Below, in pieces: positions 8,566-16,785 of a DNA stretch of 64,000 bases. A model generated the notes under the pieces. That model ran no database searches. It saw nothing but the letters and a program-made list of their open reading frames with translations, and had not been told where the DNA came from. The stretch is from Cereibacter sphaeroides. Its GTDB lineage: Bacteria; Pseudomonadota; Alphaproteobacteria; Rhodobacterales; Rhodobacteraceae. The stretch covers positions 62,001 to 126,000 of the forward strand of contig QFQS01000006.1 of NCBI GenBank assembly GCA_003243455.1. The letters run 5' to 3'. A program made the translations under genes and the position numbers. Position 1 is the stretch's first letter, and each line of letters starts with the position of its first letter.

Positions 8566-9492
8566 CTAGCGTTCCTTCACTTTGTTCAGGTATTTGATGT
8601 AGATGTTGGTGATGGCCAGAACCATGATCAGCACGATGTAGGCCAGCGCGCTGCTAAGCCCCGTCTGCCATTCCTGGAACGCCATCTTGTAGAGCCGGAT
8701 CGAGATCAGTTCGGTCGTCGGCTGGCTGGTCAGGATATAGGCCAGGTCAAAGGTCTTGAACGCCTCCATTGTTCGAAAAATGATAGCGATCATCAGGATT
8801 GGGGCGACCAGAGGCAGCGTGATGCGGAAAAATGTATAAAGTCCGCTCGCCCGGTCAATCGCCGCCGCCTCGTAAAGATGCTTCGGGACGGCCGACAGAC
8901 CCGCCAGCGACAGCAGCATCACGAACGGCGCCCACATCCAGATATCGACCAGCGCGATGGCCCAAAGCGCCATGTCGGGGTTTGCCAGCCACTCGAACGT
9001 CCCCAGCCCAAAGGCATAGTTGATGATGCCAAAGGACGGGTCATACAGCAGCTTCCAGAACAGCCCGACCACCGCCATCGACAACATCATCGGCAGCAGC
9101 AGCAGCGTGGTCAGCAGGCCCTTGTAGGGTATCTCGCGGTTCAGCAGCATCGCGATGCCAAACCCCACGATCACCTGCCCGGTGACCGAGATCAGCACGT
9201 ATTTCGCCGTGATGGTGAAGTTGCGCCAGATGAACTCGTCGGACAACAGCGTGCGATAATTCGCCAGCCCCACGAACTTTGCCGGCTCATTGGTCGAGGC
9301 GCGAAAGTCGGTAAAGGAATATCCCAGCGAATAGATCAGCGGGAAGATGTTGAAGACGATCAGAAAGACGATCGTCGGGATGATGAAGAGGTTGCGGATC
9401 GAGAGATCGCTCATCCCTCTCGACCGTCGCGGCGGGGATTGTGCCGCCAGGGCATCCGAAGGCGCATGTGCCATGTGGTCGTTCTGTTCCAT
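8566..9492 (-). CDS. Carbohydrate ABC transporter permease (MalF-like)
   Basis: A 308-residue permease starting MEQNDHMAHA, with a polar N-terminal tail of about 30 residues and then six predicted membrane segments. The EAA region is visible as HLYEAAAIDRASGLYTFFRITLPL around residue 205. Several in-frame Met codons (for example MSDLSIRNL) could be the true start. It lies 51 bp after the binding-protein gene and pairs with the permease at 7604-8563. Confidence 0.9.
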   Translation of the reverse strand: MEQNDHMAHAPSDALAAQSPPRRSRGMSDLSIRNLFIIPTIVFLIVFNIFPLIYSLGYSFTDFRASTNEPAKFVGLANYRTLLSDEFIWRNFTITAKYVLISVTGQVIVGFGIAMLLNREIPYKGLLTTLLLLPMMLSMAVVGLFWKLLYDPSFGIINYAFGLGTFEWLANPDMALWAIALVDIWMWAPFVMLLSLAGLSAVPKHLYEAAAIDRASGLYTFFRITLPLVAPILMIAIIFRTMEAFKTFDLAYILTSQPTTELISIRLYKMAFQEWQTGLSSALAYIVLIMVLAITNIYIKYLNKVKER

Positions 9493-9543
9493 GAAAAAGG
9501 GGAGGGGCGATTTCCGCCACCCCTCCCCGTGGCCGTTCGTGCC

Positions 9544-10851
9544 TTACTGGCCGCGTCCGTATTTCGCGAAGGTCGCCTTCCAGTCACCGGCCAGCGCGTC
9601 GAGCGCCTCTTTGGCCGTGCCTTCGCCACCCACGATGTACGGATAGATCCGCTGGTTCAACTGGCTCAGCAGTTCCGCGTATTCCGGCACCGCCCAGAAG
9701 TCCTTCACCTTGAACATCGTCTGGTAGAAGGCCTCGTTATAGGGCGTCGCCTTGCGGAACTCCTCGCTTTCAAGGACCTTGGCCGAGGCGGTGTAGCCGC
9801 CCAGTTCCGCCCAGCGCTTCTGGGTTTCGTCCTTGATGAACCACTGCAGGAATTTCATCGCCTCTTCCTGGTTCTCGGAATAGGAGACGACCGAAATGCC
9901 CTGCCCGCCCAGCGCCGCGAACTGATCGCCGTCCGGGCCAGCCGGGTTGGCGAAGAATCCCGTCACCTTGGCGTTCGGGTTCGTGGTCTCATTCAGCAAT
10001 GCCGGGAAGAAGGCGAAGTAGTTCATGCTCATCGCCGCCAGGTTCTCGGTGATCGCCTGGTTATCCTCGACGAAGAAGGTCTTGGCCCATCCCGGCGGTG
10101 TAAAGCCATAAAGCTCGCGGTAAGCCTCCAGCGCCTTCACCGCCTTGTCCGAGTTGATGATGCCTTCGACCTGATAAGTTTCGGGATCGCCCAGCTCGCC
10201 GCCGTAAGAGAACAGCGCGTTCTCGAACCCCATGGCCATCGCGTCGTAAGAGTTGTCGGTATAGATCGCGATGCCATAGCGCTTTTCATCGGGCCGATAG
10301 AAGAACTCGGCAATGTCGCGCAACTGCTGCCAGTTCTGCGGCACGGCCAGATCATAGCCATATTTGGCCTTGAAAGCCTCCATCTCCTTGGGATCCTCGA
10401 ACCAGTCCTTGCGATAGGACCAGCCAACCGCGTCACCTTCCGCCGGGATCGCCCAGTATTTCCCCGAGTTGCCGGGATACTCGGCATAGTATTTCACCGT
10501 GGCGGGCGCCATGATCTCGCCCACCTTGTTCTCATTGAAGAAATCGGTCAGGTCTACATAGTGACCGGCGGTCGAGGCCGCGCCCAGCCACTGGCTGTCA
10601 CCCACGATCAGGTCATAGGCCGACCCTTTGGCGTTGAACTCGGCGAAGGCCTTTGTCTGGAAATCCGACCAGGGCGTGGTTTCGACTGTCACCGTGACGC
10701 CGGTCTCCGCCTCATATTCGTTGACCAGTTCTTGCAGGTAGTTCGCAGGATCCCATTCGGCCCAGAAGATCGTCAGCTCCTGCGCATAGGCCGAGGTTGA
10801 CAGGACTGTAAGGGCAACACCGGTCAAAAGACCGGCCATCTTTCTGCGCAT
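9544..10851 (-). CDS. Extracellular solute-binding protein, family 1 (sugar/polyol ABC importer)
   Basis: A 435-residue periplasmic binding protein. A signal peptide is evident (MRRKMAGLLTG to AYA, cleavage before QELTIFW). The start at 10851 is chosen because GGGAGGA lies just upstream; an extension to 10926 adds unrelated residues. The mature protein begins with the LTIFWAEWDP strand typical of family 1 binding proteins. It is the first gene of the minus-strand operon that runs through both permeases, the small membrane protein and both ATPases. A TGGTATTACCA site lies 81 bp upstream. Ligand unknown. Confidence 0.92.
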   Translation of the reverse strand: MRRKMAGLLTGVALTVLSTSAYAQELTIFWAEWDPANYLQELVNEYEAETGVTVTVETTPWSDFQTKAFAEFNAKGSAYDLIVGDSQWLGAASTAGHYVDLTDFFNENKVGEIMAPATVKYYAEYPGNSGKYWAIPAEGDAVGWSYRKDWFEDPKEMEAFKAKYGYDLAVPQNWQQLRDIAEFFYRPDEKRYGIAIYTDNSYDAMAMGFENALFSYGGELGDPETYQVEGIINSDKAVKALEAYRELYGFTPPGWAKTFFVEDNQAITENLAAMSMNYFAFFPALLNETTNPNAKVTGFFANPAGPDGDQFAALGGQGISVVSYSENQEEAMKFLQWFIKDETQKRWAELGGYTASAKVLESEEFRKATPYNEAFYQTMFKVKDFWAVPEYAELLSQLNQRIYPYIVGGEGTAKEALDALAGDWKATFAKYGRGQ

Positions 10852-10931
10852 AGCTGTTCCTCCCGTTATGCACAACGTGCGTGCGGGGCCATGCGCGCCT
10901 GTACCGACGGCTTTGGCCTGCCACATCCAAC

Positions 10932-10942
10932 TGGTATTACCA
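10932..10942. promoter_or_regulatory. Candidate GntR/FCD operator TGGTATTACCA
   Basis: The same TGGT-ATT-ACCA core as at 1157-1169, upstream of the minus-strand transporter operon. A degenerate relative with a 4-base spacer (TGGT-TATT-ACCA) lies at 10998-11009. The 303 bp divergent spacer 10852-11154 contains these sites and the one at 11096-11112, and no gene. Confidence 0.6.
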
Positions 10943-11095
10943 AAATTCGGAGTCGGTCAAGAGCGTTTCTCCCCACCCCTTCTCCGGGGAGAGGCCGTGG
11001 TTATTACCATTATTCTATGTAATGACTGCATTTTTTCCAGGTTCCGTTTCTGCACAGCAGCATCGGAATGCGGAAAATCCGCTTCATCGTTGCAA

Positions 11096-11112
11096 ATCTG
11101 GTCCAACCAGAT
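11096..11112. promoter_or_regulatory. Candidate GntR/FCD operator ATCTGGTCCAACCAGAT
   Basis: A 17 bp perfect palindrome identical to 1320-1336, ending 42 bp before the start of the Tm-1-like gene. Identity over the whole 17-mer at two promoters of the same block, at similar distances from the start codons, argues strongly for a shared regulator, most simply the GntR protein at 3487-4194. Confidence 0.7.
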
Positions 11113-11154
11113 AGGGTCCGCTCATGTCCTGATCGGCGCAAGGGGTGACGGGGG

Positions 11155-12345
11155 ATGGCGCAGGTTCTCGTGGTCGGCACCGCCGACACCAAGGCAGAGG
11201 AAATGCAGTATCTGGCCGATGCGCTGCGCACGCGCGGGGTTGCCATCCTGACGGTTGACGTCGGCACGCGCCCCGCCGCCTTTGCCGCCGACATCCCGGC
11301 GTCAGAGGTCGCTGCGCACCACCCGGACGGGGCGACAGCCATGCTGGACCGGACGGATCGCGGCGCGGCCGTTGCCGCCATGGGTGCGGCCTTTGCCGTC
11401 TTCATCGCCAACCGCCCCCATGTCGCTGGCGTCCTCGGCATCGGCGGCGGCGGCGGCACCTCGATCATCGCGCAGGGCTTGCGCGCCCTGCCCTATGGCC
11501 TGCCAAAGATCATCGTCTCGACCATGGCCTCGGGCGAGACCTCGCCCTACGTCGGCATCTCGGACCTGATCCTGATGCCCGCCGTCACCGATCTTGCCGG
11601 ACTGAACCAGATCAGCCGGACCATCCTGCACAATGCGGCACAGGCGATGACCGGGATGGCCGCCAACCCCGCGCCAAGAACCGGATCGAAGCCCGCCATC
11701 GGCCTGACCATGTTCGGCGTCACCACGCCTTGCGTCACCGCCATCGCCAGCGCCCTGCGCGCCAGCCACGATTGCCTCGTTTTCCACGCCACCGGCACCG
11801 GCGGCCGCACGATGGAGAAACTGGCCGATGACGGGCTGCTGACCGGTTTTGCCGACATAACGACCACCGAGGTCGCCGATATGCTTTTCGGCGGCGTCCT
11901 GCCCGCCACGCCCGACCGCTTCGGCGCAGCGATCCGCACCCGCCTGCCCTGGGTCGGCTCGGTCGGCGCGCTCGACATGGTGAACTTCGGCCCGCCCGAA
12001 ACGGTGCCTGCCCGCTTCAAGGGGCGGCTCTTCTATCACCACAATCCCCAGGTCACGCTGATGCGTACGACGGTCGCCGAGAATGCCGAGGCCGGCGCCT
12101 GGATCGCCGGACGGCTGAACCAGTGCGAAGGCCCGGTACGGCTGCTGATCCCCGAGGGCGGCGTGTCGATGCTCGACGCCCCCGATCAGCCCTTCCACGA
12201 CCCCGAGGCAGATGCCGCCCTGTTCTCGGCGCTGGAAGAAACGCTGCGACCCACCGCCGACCGGCAGCTTATCCGCCTGCCCTTCCACATCAACAACCCA
12301 AGCTTTGCCGATGCCGCCGTCGCGGCCTTCCGCGCCATCGCCTGA
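11155..12345 (+). CDS. Tm-1-like ATP-binding domain protein (UPF0261)
   Basis: A 396-residue protein of the Tm-1/UPF0261 family. It shows the N-terminal VVGTADTKAEEM motif and the glycine-rich ATP-site loop GIGGGGGTSI near residue 100, then MASGETSPYVGISDL. The plant relative Tm-1 binds ATP and a viral protein; bacterial members have no settled function and often sit in catabolic operons, commonly with a PEP-hydrolase-like TIM-barrel partner that is absent here. Here the gene shares an operator with the sugar-acid genes and is followed 20 bp later by a cupin, so a catabolic role such as ring-opening or hydrolysis of an intermediate is inferred only. Confidence 0.85.
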   Translation: MAQVLVVGTADTKAEEMQYLADALRTRGVAILTVDVGTRPAAFAADIPASEVAAHHPDGATAMLDRTDRGAAVAAMGAAFAVFIANRPHVAGVLGIGGGGGTSIIAQGLRALPYGLPKIIVSTMASGETSPYVGISDLILMPAVTDLAGLNQISRTILHNAAQAMTGMAANPAPRTGSKPAIGLTMFGVTTPCVTAIASALRASHDCLVFHATGTGGRTMEKLADDGLLTGFADITTTEVADMLFGGVLPATPDRFGAAIRTRLPWVGSVGALDMVNFGPPETVPARFKGRLFYHHNPQVTLMRTTVAENAEAGAWIAGRLNQCEGPVRLLIPEGGVSMLDAPDQPFHDPEADAALFSALEETLRPTADRQLIRLPFHINNPSFADAAVAAFRAIA

Positions 12346-12365
12346 TCCCAAGAAGGAGACCCGAC

Positions 12366-12776
12366 ATGTCCTCGCCCTATTTCATCCGCCCCGAAAAGGT
12401 TTCCGCCTTCGGCTTCGATTGGGGCAAGCTGGCCCTGACCGTCGGCCCTTCGGTCAACGGCGCCGAGCGGTTCTCCGGCGGCCTTGTCACGGTCGAACCC
12501 GGCGGCGGTCACGCCCGCCACAACCATCCGGGCGCGGAAGAGATCATCCTCGTCATCTCGGGAACCGGCGAACAGATGGTCGAGGATGAGATCGGCGTCC
12601 CCATGACCGAACCCGTCGGCCCCGGCTGCACGATCTACGTCCCGGAAGGCCGGTTTCATTCGACGCTGAACACGGGGAAGGAGCGCATGACGTTGTTCGT
12701 CGTCTATTCCCCCGCAGGGCCAGAGCAGGCGCTGCGCGATCTGCCGGACTTCAGGCTTCTGCCGCCGGGGGTGTGA
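12366..12776 (+). CDS. Cupin domain protein
   Basis: A 136-residue single-domain cupin. Motif 1 is seen as GGGHARHNHPGAEEIILVISG (two His and a Glu as metal ligands) and motif 2 around GCTIYVPEGRFHSTLN (His). The ATG at 12366 follows AAGGAG, 20 bp after the Tm-1-like gene, so they form a two-gene operon. Cupins beside sugar-catabolic genes are often isomerases, lyases or sensors of small carbonyl compounds; no specific activity can be assigned. It closes the GntR-regulated block. Confidence 0.85.
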   Translation: MSSPYFIRPEKVSAFGFDWGKLALTVGPSVNGAERFSGGLVTVEPGGGHARHNHPGAEEIILVISGTGEQMVEDEIGVPMTEPVGPGCTIYVPEGRFHSTLNTGKERMTLFVVYSPAGPEQALRDLPDFRLLPPGV

Positions 12777-12923
12777 GGGGCCAAGCTTCACGCAGTAATG
12801 GAGAGCGACCCGACCGCCCGCGTAGGCGGGCGCTGCTCCCTGAATGGATATCTGGCTTGAGGTCGGCTTTCTGTGCAGCGGCGCTCTAGCCGACGCCTCA
12901 CATAGGCCGGCTTGAACTTGCCA

Positions 12924-13445
12924 CTAACTTCGAAATAAAAAGGTCCGGAGCGGGCGGAGTACGCCGTTCGTGAAATCTACGACTTCCAATGACCTGACGG
13001 TCCCAGAAATAGGGAGAGCGCCGATATCGGTAACATCCAGGTTTTCGATAACTGTTCGATCAACATTCGTGGCGACGGTCATGTGAGGACGATAGGGGAT
13101 ATCGAGATTAAGTTCCTTTCGGTTCGGACCGTTATAAAGCAGATCATGCAATTCGATCAGCCTGCTTTTTCCAGTTGAGCAGACCAGAAAGATTTTATGT
13201 GTGTTTTCGAAAGAATCGTAAACGATCTCAGTTTTCTTGAAATCCACTGCGAACTCAGAGACAGCGGCGGCCGCATCTTCGCATACCTCGAAAAATTCCT
13301 GTAGGTGCGGATTTCGTAAGCCAAACACCAAGGTAATGTGAGGGGGCACAATTCCGGCCCGCCCCGGTTCATGATTGGACCGAAACGCATCAATACGCTT
13401 ACCCACAGCAGGCTCGAATTCAGGATACGCCAGCACATAAGTCAT
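12924..13445 (-). CDS. 2'-5' RNA ligase-like 2H phosphoesterase family protein
   Basis: A 173-residue protein with two HxT/S-type motifs, HITL near residue 37 and HMTV near residue 122, spaced as in the LigT/2H phosphoesterase superfamily, which act on 2'-5' or cyclic phosphodiesters. It stands alone. The gene and its flanks (about 12900-13630) are visibly less GC-rich than the neighbours, with AT-rich codons (AAA, GAT, TTT, ATA) rare elsewhere in the window, suggesting recent acquisition. No partner gene indicates a process. Confidence 0.7.
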   Translation of the reverse strand: MTYVLAYPEFEPAVGKRIDAFRSNHEPGRAGIVPPHITLVFGLRNPHLQEFFEVCEDAAAAVSEFAVDFKKTEIVYDSFENTHKIFLVCSTGKSRLIELHDLLYNGPNRKELNLDIPYRPHMTVATNVDRTVIENLDVTDIGALPISGTVRSLEVVDFTNGVLRPLRTFLFRS

Positions 13446-13638
13446 GATCGACCGTGTATCTTTGGATGGGAAAGATCAACGCCCGCTCGGTTACCCAACA
13501 GAGAGGGCGGGTGGGTACGCTTAAGTAAACTTTAGCTGGCGTTCTGGAAAAGTGCCCAACCGAAGGTCACCTGAAGACTAGGACACGGCCTGTTTCGATA
13601 AAAATGGCATTGCCCTCTGTTGCGATCGTCAAGGCCCC

Positions 13639-14196
13639 TCACACCACCTTCTCCACCAGCCACGCATGCTTCCCCAGCGGCTTCACCCGCCGAAACCCCT
13701 GGCTTTCAAACGTCCCCAGCGTCGCGTTGAACAGAAAAGCACCCGCCACCTTGCGACCCTCCGCATTCTCAGGCGAACTCTCCACCCTTCCGCCGCCTGC
13801 CTTGGCGATCTCCTCAAGCGCGCCGGACAGCGCGGCCGCCGCGACGCCTTTGCCGCGATAGTGCTTGTCGGTGAAGAAACAGGTTATCCGCCAGTCCGGC
13901 GGTCCCGGCTGCCCCGCCTCATAGGCCTTGCGATACTTGATGCGCGGTAGTTCCTCGAGTCGTCCGAACTGACACCAGCCGACGCAGTCCTCGCCGTCAT
14001 AGACCAGCGCGGCATGGGCGCGGCCCTCGCGCACGCGGGTCAGTTTCGCATCGCGGTTGCCCTCTGCCGTGCCGGTGCCCTTTTCGTGGAAGCCGATGCA
14101 CCAGCACCCGCCCCAGACGCCGTTATGTGCCTCGATCAGGCGGGCGAAGTCGGGCCAGGTGGCCTCGCTCAGGGCTTTTACGGTGAAGCTGGCCAT
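13639..14196 (-). CDS. GNAT family N-acetyltransferase
   Basis: A 185-residue acetyltransferase-like protein. The acetyl-CoA loop is visible as YRGKGVAAAALSGAL around residue 112 after the strand WRITCFFTDKHYRG. The N-terminus contains a Cys/Trp-rich segment (GVWGGCWCIGFH) seen in a subgroup of this family. Substrate unknown. The gene is monocistronic and ends in the lower-GC patch. Confidence 0.8.
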   Translation of the reverse strand: MASFTVKALSEATWPDFARLIEAHNGVWGGCWCIGFHEKGTGTAEGNRDAKLTRVREGRAHAALVYDGEDCVGWCQFGRLEELPRIKYRKAYEAGQPGPPDWRITCFFTDKHYRGKGVAAAALSGALEEIAKAGGGRVESSPENAEGRKVAGAFLFNATLGTFESQGFRRVKPLGKHAWLVEKVV

Positions 14197-14294
14197 ATGG
14201 CTTTCCCTCCGCGCAAAAGTTAAGGATAGGTAAACGAAACCCGCGATCCCGTTTACTGTCAGATACTTACGGTCTTTTGCACGCGTGCAACGGC

Positions 14295-15476
14295 TCAGAC
14301 GCCGCCCCGGTTCCAGCCCCTGCTTCGCTCACCGAACATCTCATGCCCGGTCTCGGTCACCGCCAGCGTATCCTCCAGCTTTATGAACCCACGCTTCGGG
14401 TGCAGCATCGTCGTCTCGACCGACAGGACCATCCCCGGCTCCAGCGGCCGCCCGGAATCCACGCCCTCATAGGCGACCGGATGGTTCGTCATCAGGAAGG
14501 GCACCTCATGCGTGATCAGCCCCATACCGTGGGCGAAGAAATCGGTATAGCTCGCCACCTTCGACGCCTTCAGCGCGGCTTCTCCGGCGGCGATCATCTC
14601 GCCCCCCGTGGCACCCGGCGCGATCCGCTTGAAGGCCGCCTGCTGCACCGCCTCGACCTCGGCCAGCAGATCCTCAAGTTCCGCATCCGGCTCGCCCAGC
14701 ACCGCCATGCGGCACAGATCGCCGATGTAGCCGTGGTAGTTGCCGCCCGAGTCCATCGACATGACCTCGCCCGGATGCCAGACCTGATCCGACCCGGCCC
14801 GGTTGTGGCTCGATCCCAGTGTCAGCAGGCAGTATTCGAAATGCAGACCGCGCCCCGTCTCCTGCCGCCGCAATTCCTCGATGATGCGATGCTTCGACCA
14901 GCCTTCGCGCGCGGCCGCCATCGTGGCCTGCATCGAATCCGTGATCCGTTCGGACGCCTCGCGCAGCATGTCCAATTCCGCCGGCGTCTTGATCGCCCGC
15001 ATCTCTTCCAGCATCCGCGTCGCGGGCACCATCCGGTCGCCCCCTACCGCCTCTGCCAGGATCTGCCAGGCGTCCAGCGGCAGGAAGGACGGCTCGATCC
15101 CGATCTTGCCCGTCCCGCCCAGCTTCTTCAGATAGGCCGCCGCGGTCTGCGCCGCATCCACGCTGCCCCAGGCCACGGGCATGAAGTTCTGCGTCCAGAA
15201 CTGGCGGTTCGCATGCTCGCCGCCTTCCATCTTGTTGGCGACATAGGCCGCATCCTCGGGCCGCCCGCGGCGATAGATCAGGAAGGGCAGATAGCGGCTG
15301 TGCCCGATCGCATCCATCGCAGCAAAGAAGATGAAGCGATAGCCACCCAGGAAATAGGCCACGTTGTGCTTTGATGTGACGACCAGCGTCTCCAGCCCCG
15401 CCTGTTCCATAAGCCGGTCGATCCGGCCCAGATCAGGCGCTGCCCAGACCTCGGGCGCGGTATTCAAAGTATCCAT
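14295..15476 (-). CDS. M24 family metallopeptidase (Xaa-Pro aminopeptidase-like)
   Basis: A 393-residue creatinase/prolidase-like protein: an N-terminal creatinase_N domain (about 1-155) and a pita-bread catalytic domain. All five metal ligands can be placed: Asp in MSMDSGG, Asp in YIGDLCR, His in FAHGMGL, Glu in SVETTM and Glu in IKLEDT. SD GGGAGGG precedes the ATG. It lies 24 bp downstream of the lacI-type gene and is probably cotranscribed with it. Its link to carbohydrate uptake is unclear; some family members hydrolyse C-N bonds of small molecules rather than peptides. Confidence 0.88.
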   Translation of the reverse strand: MDTLNTAPEVWAAPDLGRIDRLMEQAGLETLVVTSKHNVAYFLGGYRFIFFAAMDAIGHSRYLPFLIYRRGRPEDAAYVANKMEGGEHANRQFWTQNFMPVAWGSVDAAQTAAAYLKKLGGTGKIGIEPSFLPLDAWQILAEAVGGDRMVPATRMLEEMRAIKTPAELDMLREASERITDSMQATMAAAREGWSKHRIIEELRRQETGRGLHFEYCLLTLGSSHNRAGSDQVWHPGEVMSMDSGGNYHGYIGDLCRMAVLGEPDAELEDLLAEVEAVQQAAFKRIAPGATGGEMIAAGEAALKASKVASYTDFFAHGMGLITHEVPFLMTNHPVAYEGVDSGRPLEPGMVLSVETTMLHPKRGFIKLEDTLAVTETGHEMFGERSRGWNRGGV

Positions 15477-15500
15477 CTGACAATCCCTCCCAGACGCCGG

Positions 15501-16514
15501 TCATTCGAAACCGTCGGGCCGGTCCAGGTATTGTTCCGCCTCTCCCGTGGCTTGGCGCTCGATGGCCTTGACCACCGCATGCGCCAGGAACGATCCGGCC
15601 CGGCTGACATCCTCTTGCATCACGATCATTTCACGACGGAAGAAACTTAGAAAGCGGATTGCTTCCTTTGACACCAGATCGAAGTCCTGCCCGATATGCT
15701 GCTGGCAAAGTTCCGCCCCCGCGACCATCGCCATCGCCGCCTGGCTGGAGGCGACGATAAGTCCGTCGGGCCGGTCACTTTGCGTGAAATATTCAAGCGC
15801 AAAGTCCTGCACCTGCGTGGTCGAGTTGTCGCTGTCGACCGCATCTATCACCACCGCCTCGACGCCCAGCAAGGCTGCCTCGTCCCTGAAGCCATGGATC
15901 ATGTGCTGGGAATAGCTTTGCGACTTTGGCGGGGCCAGCAGAGCCAGCCTTTTTCGCCCCCTACGGACCAGTTCCCGCACGGCCAGACGCCCGAAGGCCT
16001 CGTTATCGAAGTCGAAGTAGGGGTGATCAATCCCCATGTCGGTGCGACCATGCGTAGCAAAGGGGATGCCGCGGTCATGCATGTAGCGCACTCTGGGGTC
16101 ATCTGGGATGGTCTGGTTGATGATCACTCCATCGGCGGAACCCGTCTCGACGATATAACGGATCGGGGTCATCGGATCGTCGGCGGGGAAATAGGGCATG
16201 ACGACCAGATGATATTGCGTGCCCTTCAGCGCCTCGGCCACCGAATAGATCAGCCGGGCTGTATGGTTCATCACATCCTCGGCCGTTGAAAGGACAACGG
16301 CGATGACGTTGGTCTTGCCCGTCCGCAGGCGCACACCGGCGCGGTTCGGGCGATAACCTACCTTCTCGGCCACCGCCCGAACGCGCCGCTTGGTCTCTTC
16401 CCCGATGTCAGGCGCATCCTTCAAAGCGCGCGACACGGTCGCTACCGCCAGCCCGGTCTGGGCCGCGATGGTCTTTAGCGTCGGGCGCTCTTCGGGTCGA
16501 TTCGGGTTATCCAT
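15501..16514 (-). CDS. LacI family transcriptional regulator
   Basis: A 337-residue regulator: LacI helix-turn-helix at about residues 12-60 (LKTIAAQTGLAVATVSRAL, then the hinge-region YRPNRAGVRLRTG), followed by a periplasmic-binding-protein-like effector domain. SD GGGGAAGG precedes the ATG. It is divergent from the importer and glycosidase operon starting at 16786, whose promoter carries two CTATAACGTTATAG palindromes with the central CG expected for LacI proteins. Most likely the local repressor, relieved by an oligosaccharide or sugar. Confidence 0.93.
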   Translation of the reverse strand: MDNPNRPEERPTLKTIAAQTGLAVATVSRALKDAPDIGEETKRRVRAVAEKVGYRPNRAGVRLRTGKTNVIAVVLSTAEDVMNHTARLIYSVAEALKGTQYHLVVMPYFPADDPMTPIRYIVETGSADGVIINQTIPDDPRVRYMHDRGIPFATHGRTDMGIDHPYFDFDNEAFGRLAVRELVRRGRKRLALLAPPKSQSYSQHMIHGFRDEAALLGVEAVVIDAVDSDNSTTQVQDFALEYFTQSDRPDGLIVASSQAAMAMVAGAELCQQHIGQDFDLVSKEAIRFLSFFRREMIVMQEDVSRAGSFLAHAVVKAIERQATGEAEQYLDRPDGFE

Positions 16515-16735
16515 GCCTTCCCCTAGGGCAGTCGGCAGAGGCTCTCAAGCCGTGCAGGCCGCCTCGCCTTTTGGGCGAAAACCGAACGCAAGCAACAACT
16601 TGTGCGAGCATGATTTCACTTGTGAAAAGGCCCGCCCGCATAATCGCGCCGCATCTTTCAAAGCCGGGATTCCCGTGCATTCAAATGCCCAGTCCTTAAT
16701 CGACACAAGCGAAAAGATGGGCTTGATTGAAAAAT

Positions 16736-16770
16736 CTATAACGTTATAGATTCGGACTATAACGTTATAG
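16736..16770. promoter_or_regulatory. Twin LacI-type operators CTATAACGTTATAG
   Basis: Two identical 14 bp perfect palindromes at 16736-16749 and 16757-16770; the first extends to 16 bp (16735-16750). Their centres are 21 bp apart, two helical turns, so two dimers would bind the same DNA face. A possible promoter, TTGATT at 16723 and TATAGA at 16745, overlaps the first site, consistent with repression. They lie 16 bp before the binding-protein ATG, with AGGGAGG as SD between. Confidence 0.85.
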
Positions 16771-16785
16771 TTCAGGGAGGAACTC

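Noticed and set aside
8506..10800. 764-codon plus-strand frame opposite permease and binding-protein genes
   Set aside because: Antisense shadow in GC-rich DNA: His/Arg/Gln-rich with no domain, while the opposite strand encodes three recognisable transporter genes.
10998..11009. TGGT-TATT-ACCA as a fifth GntR operator
   Set aside because: The spacer is four bases instead of three, which shifts the half sites; noted only as a degenerate relative.
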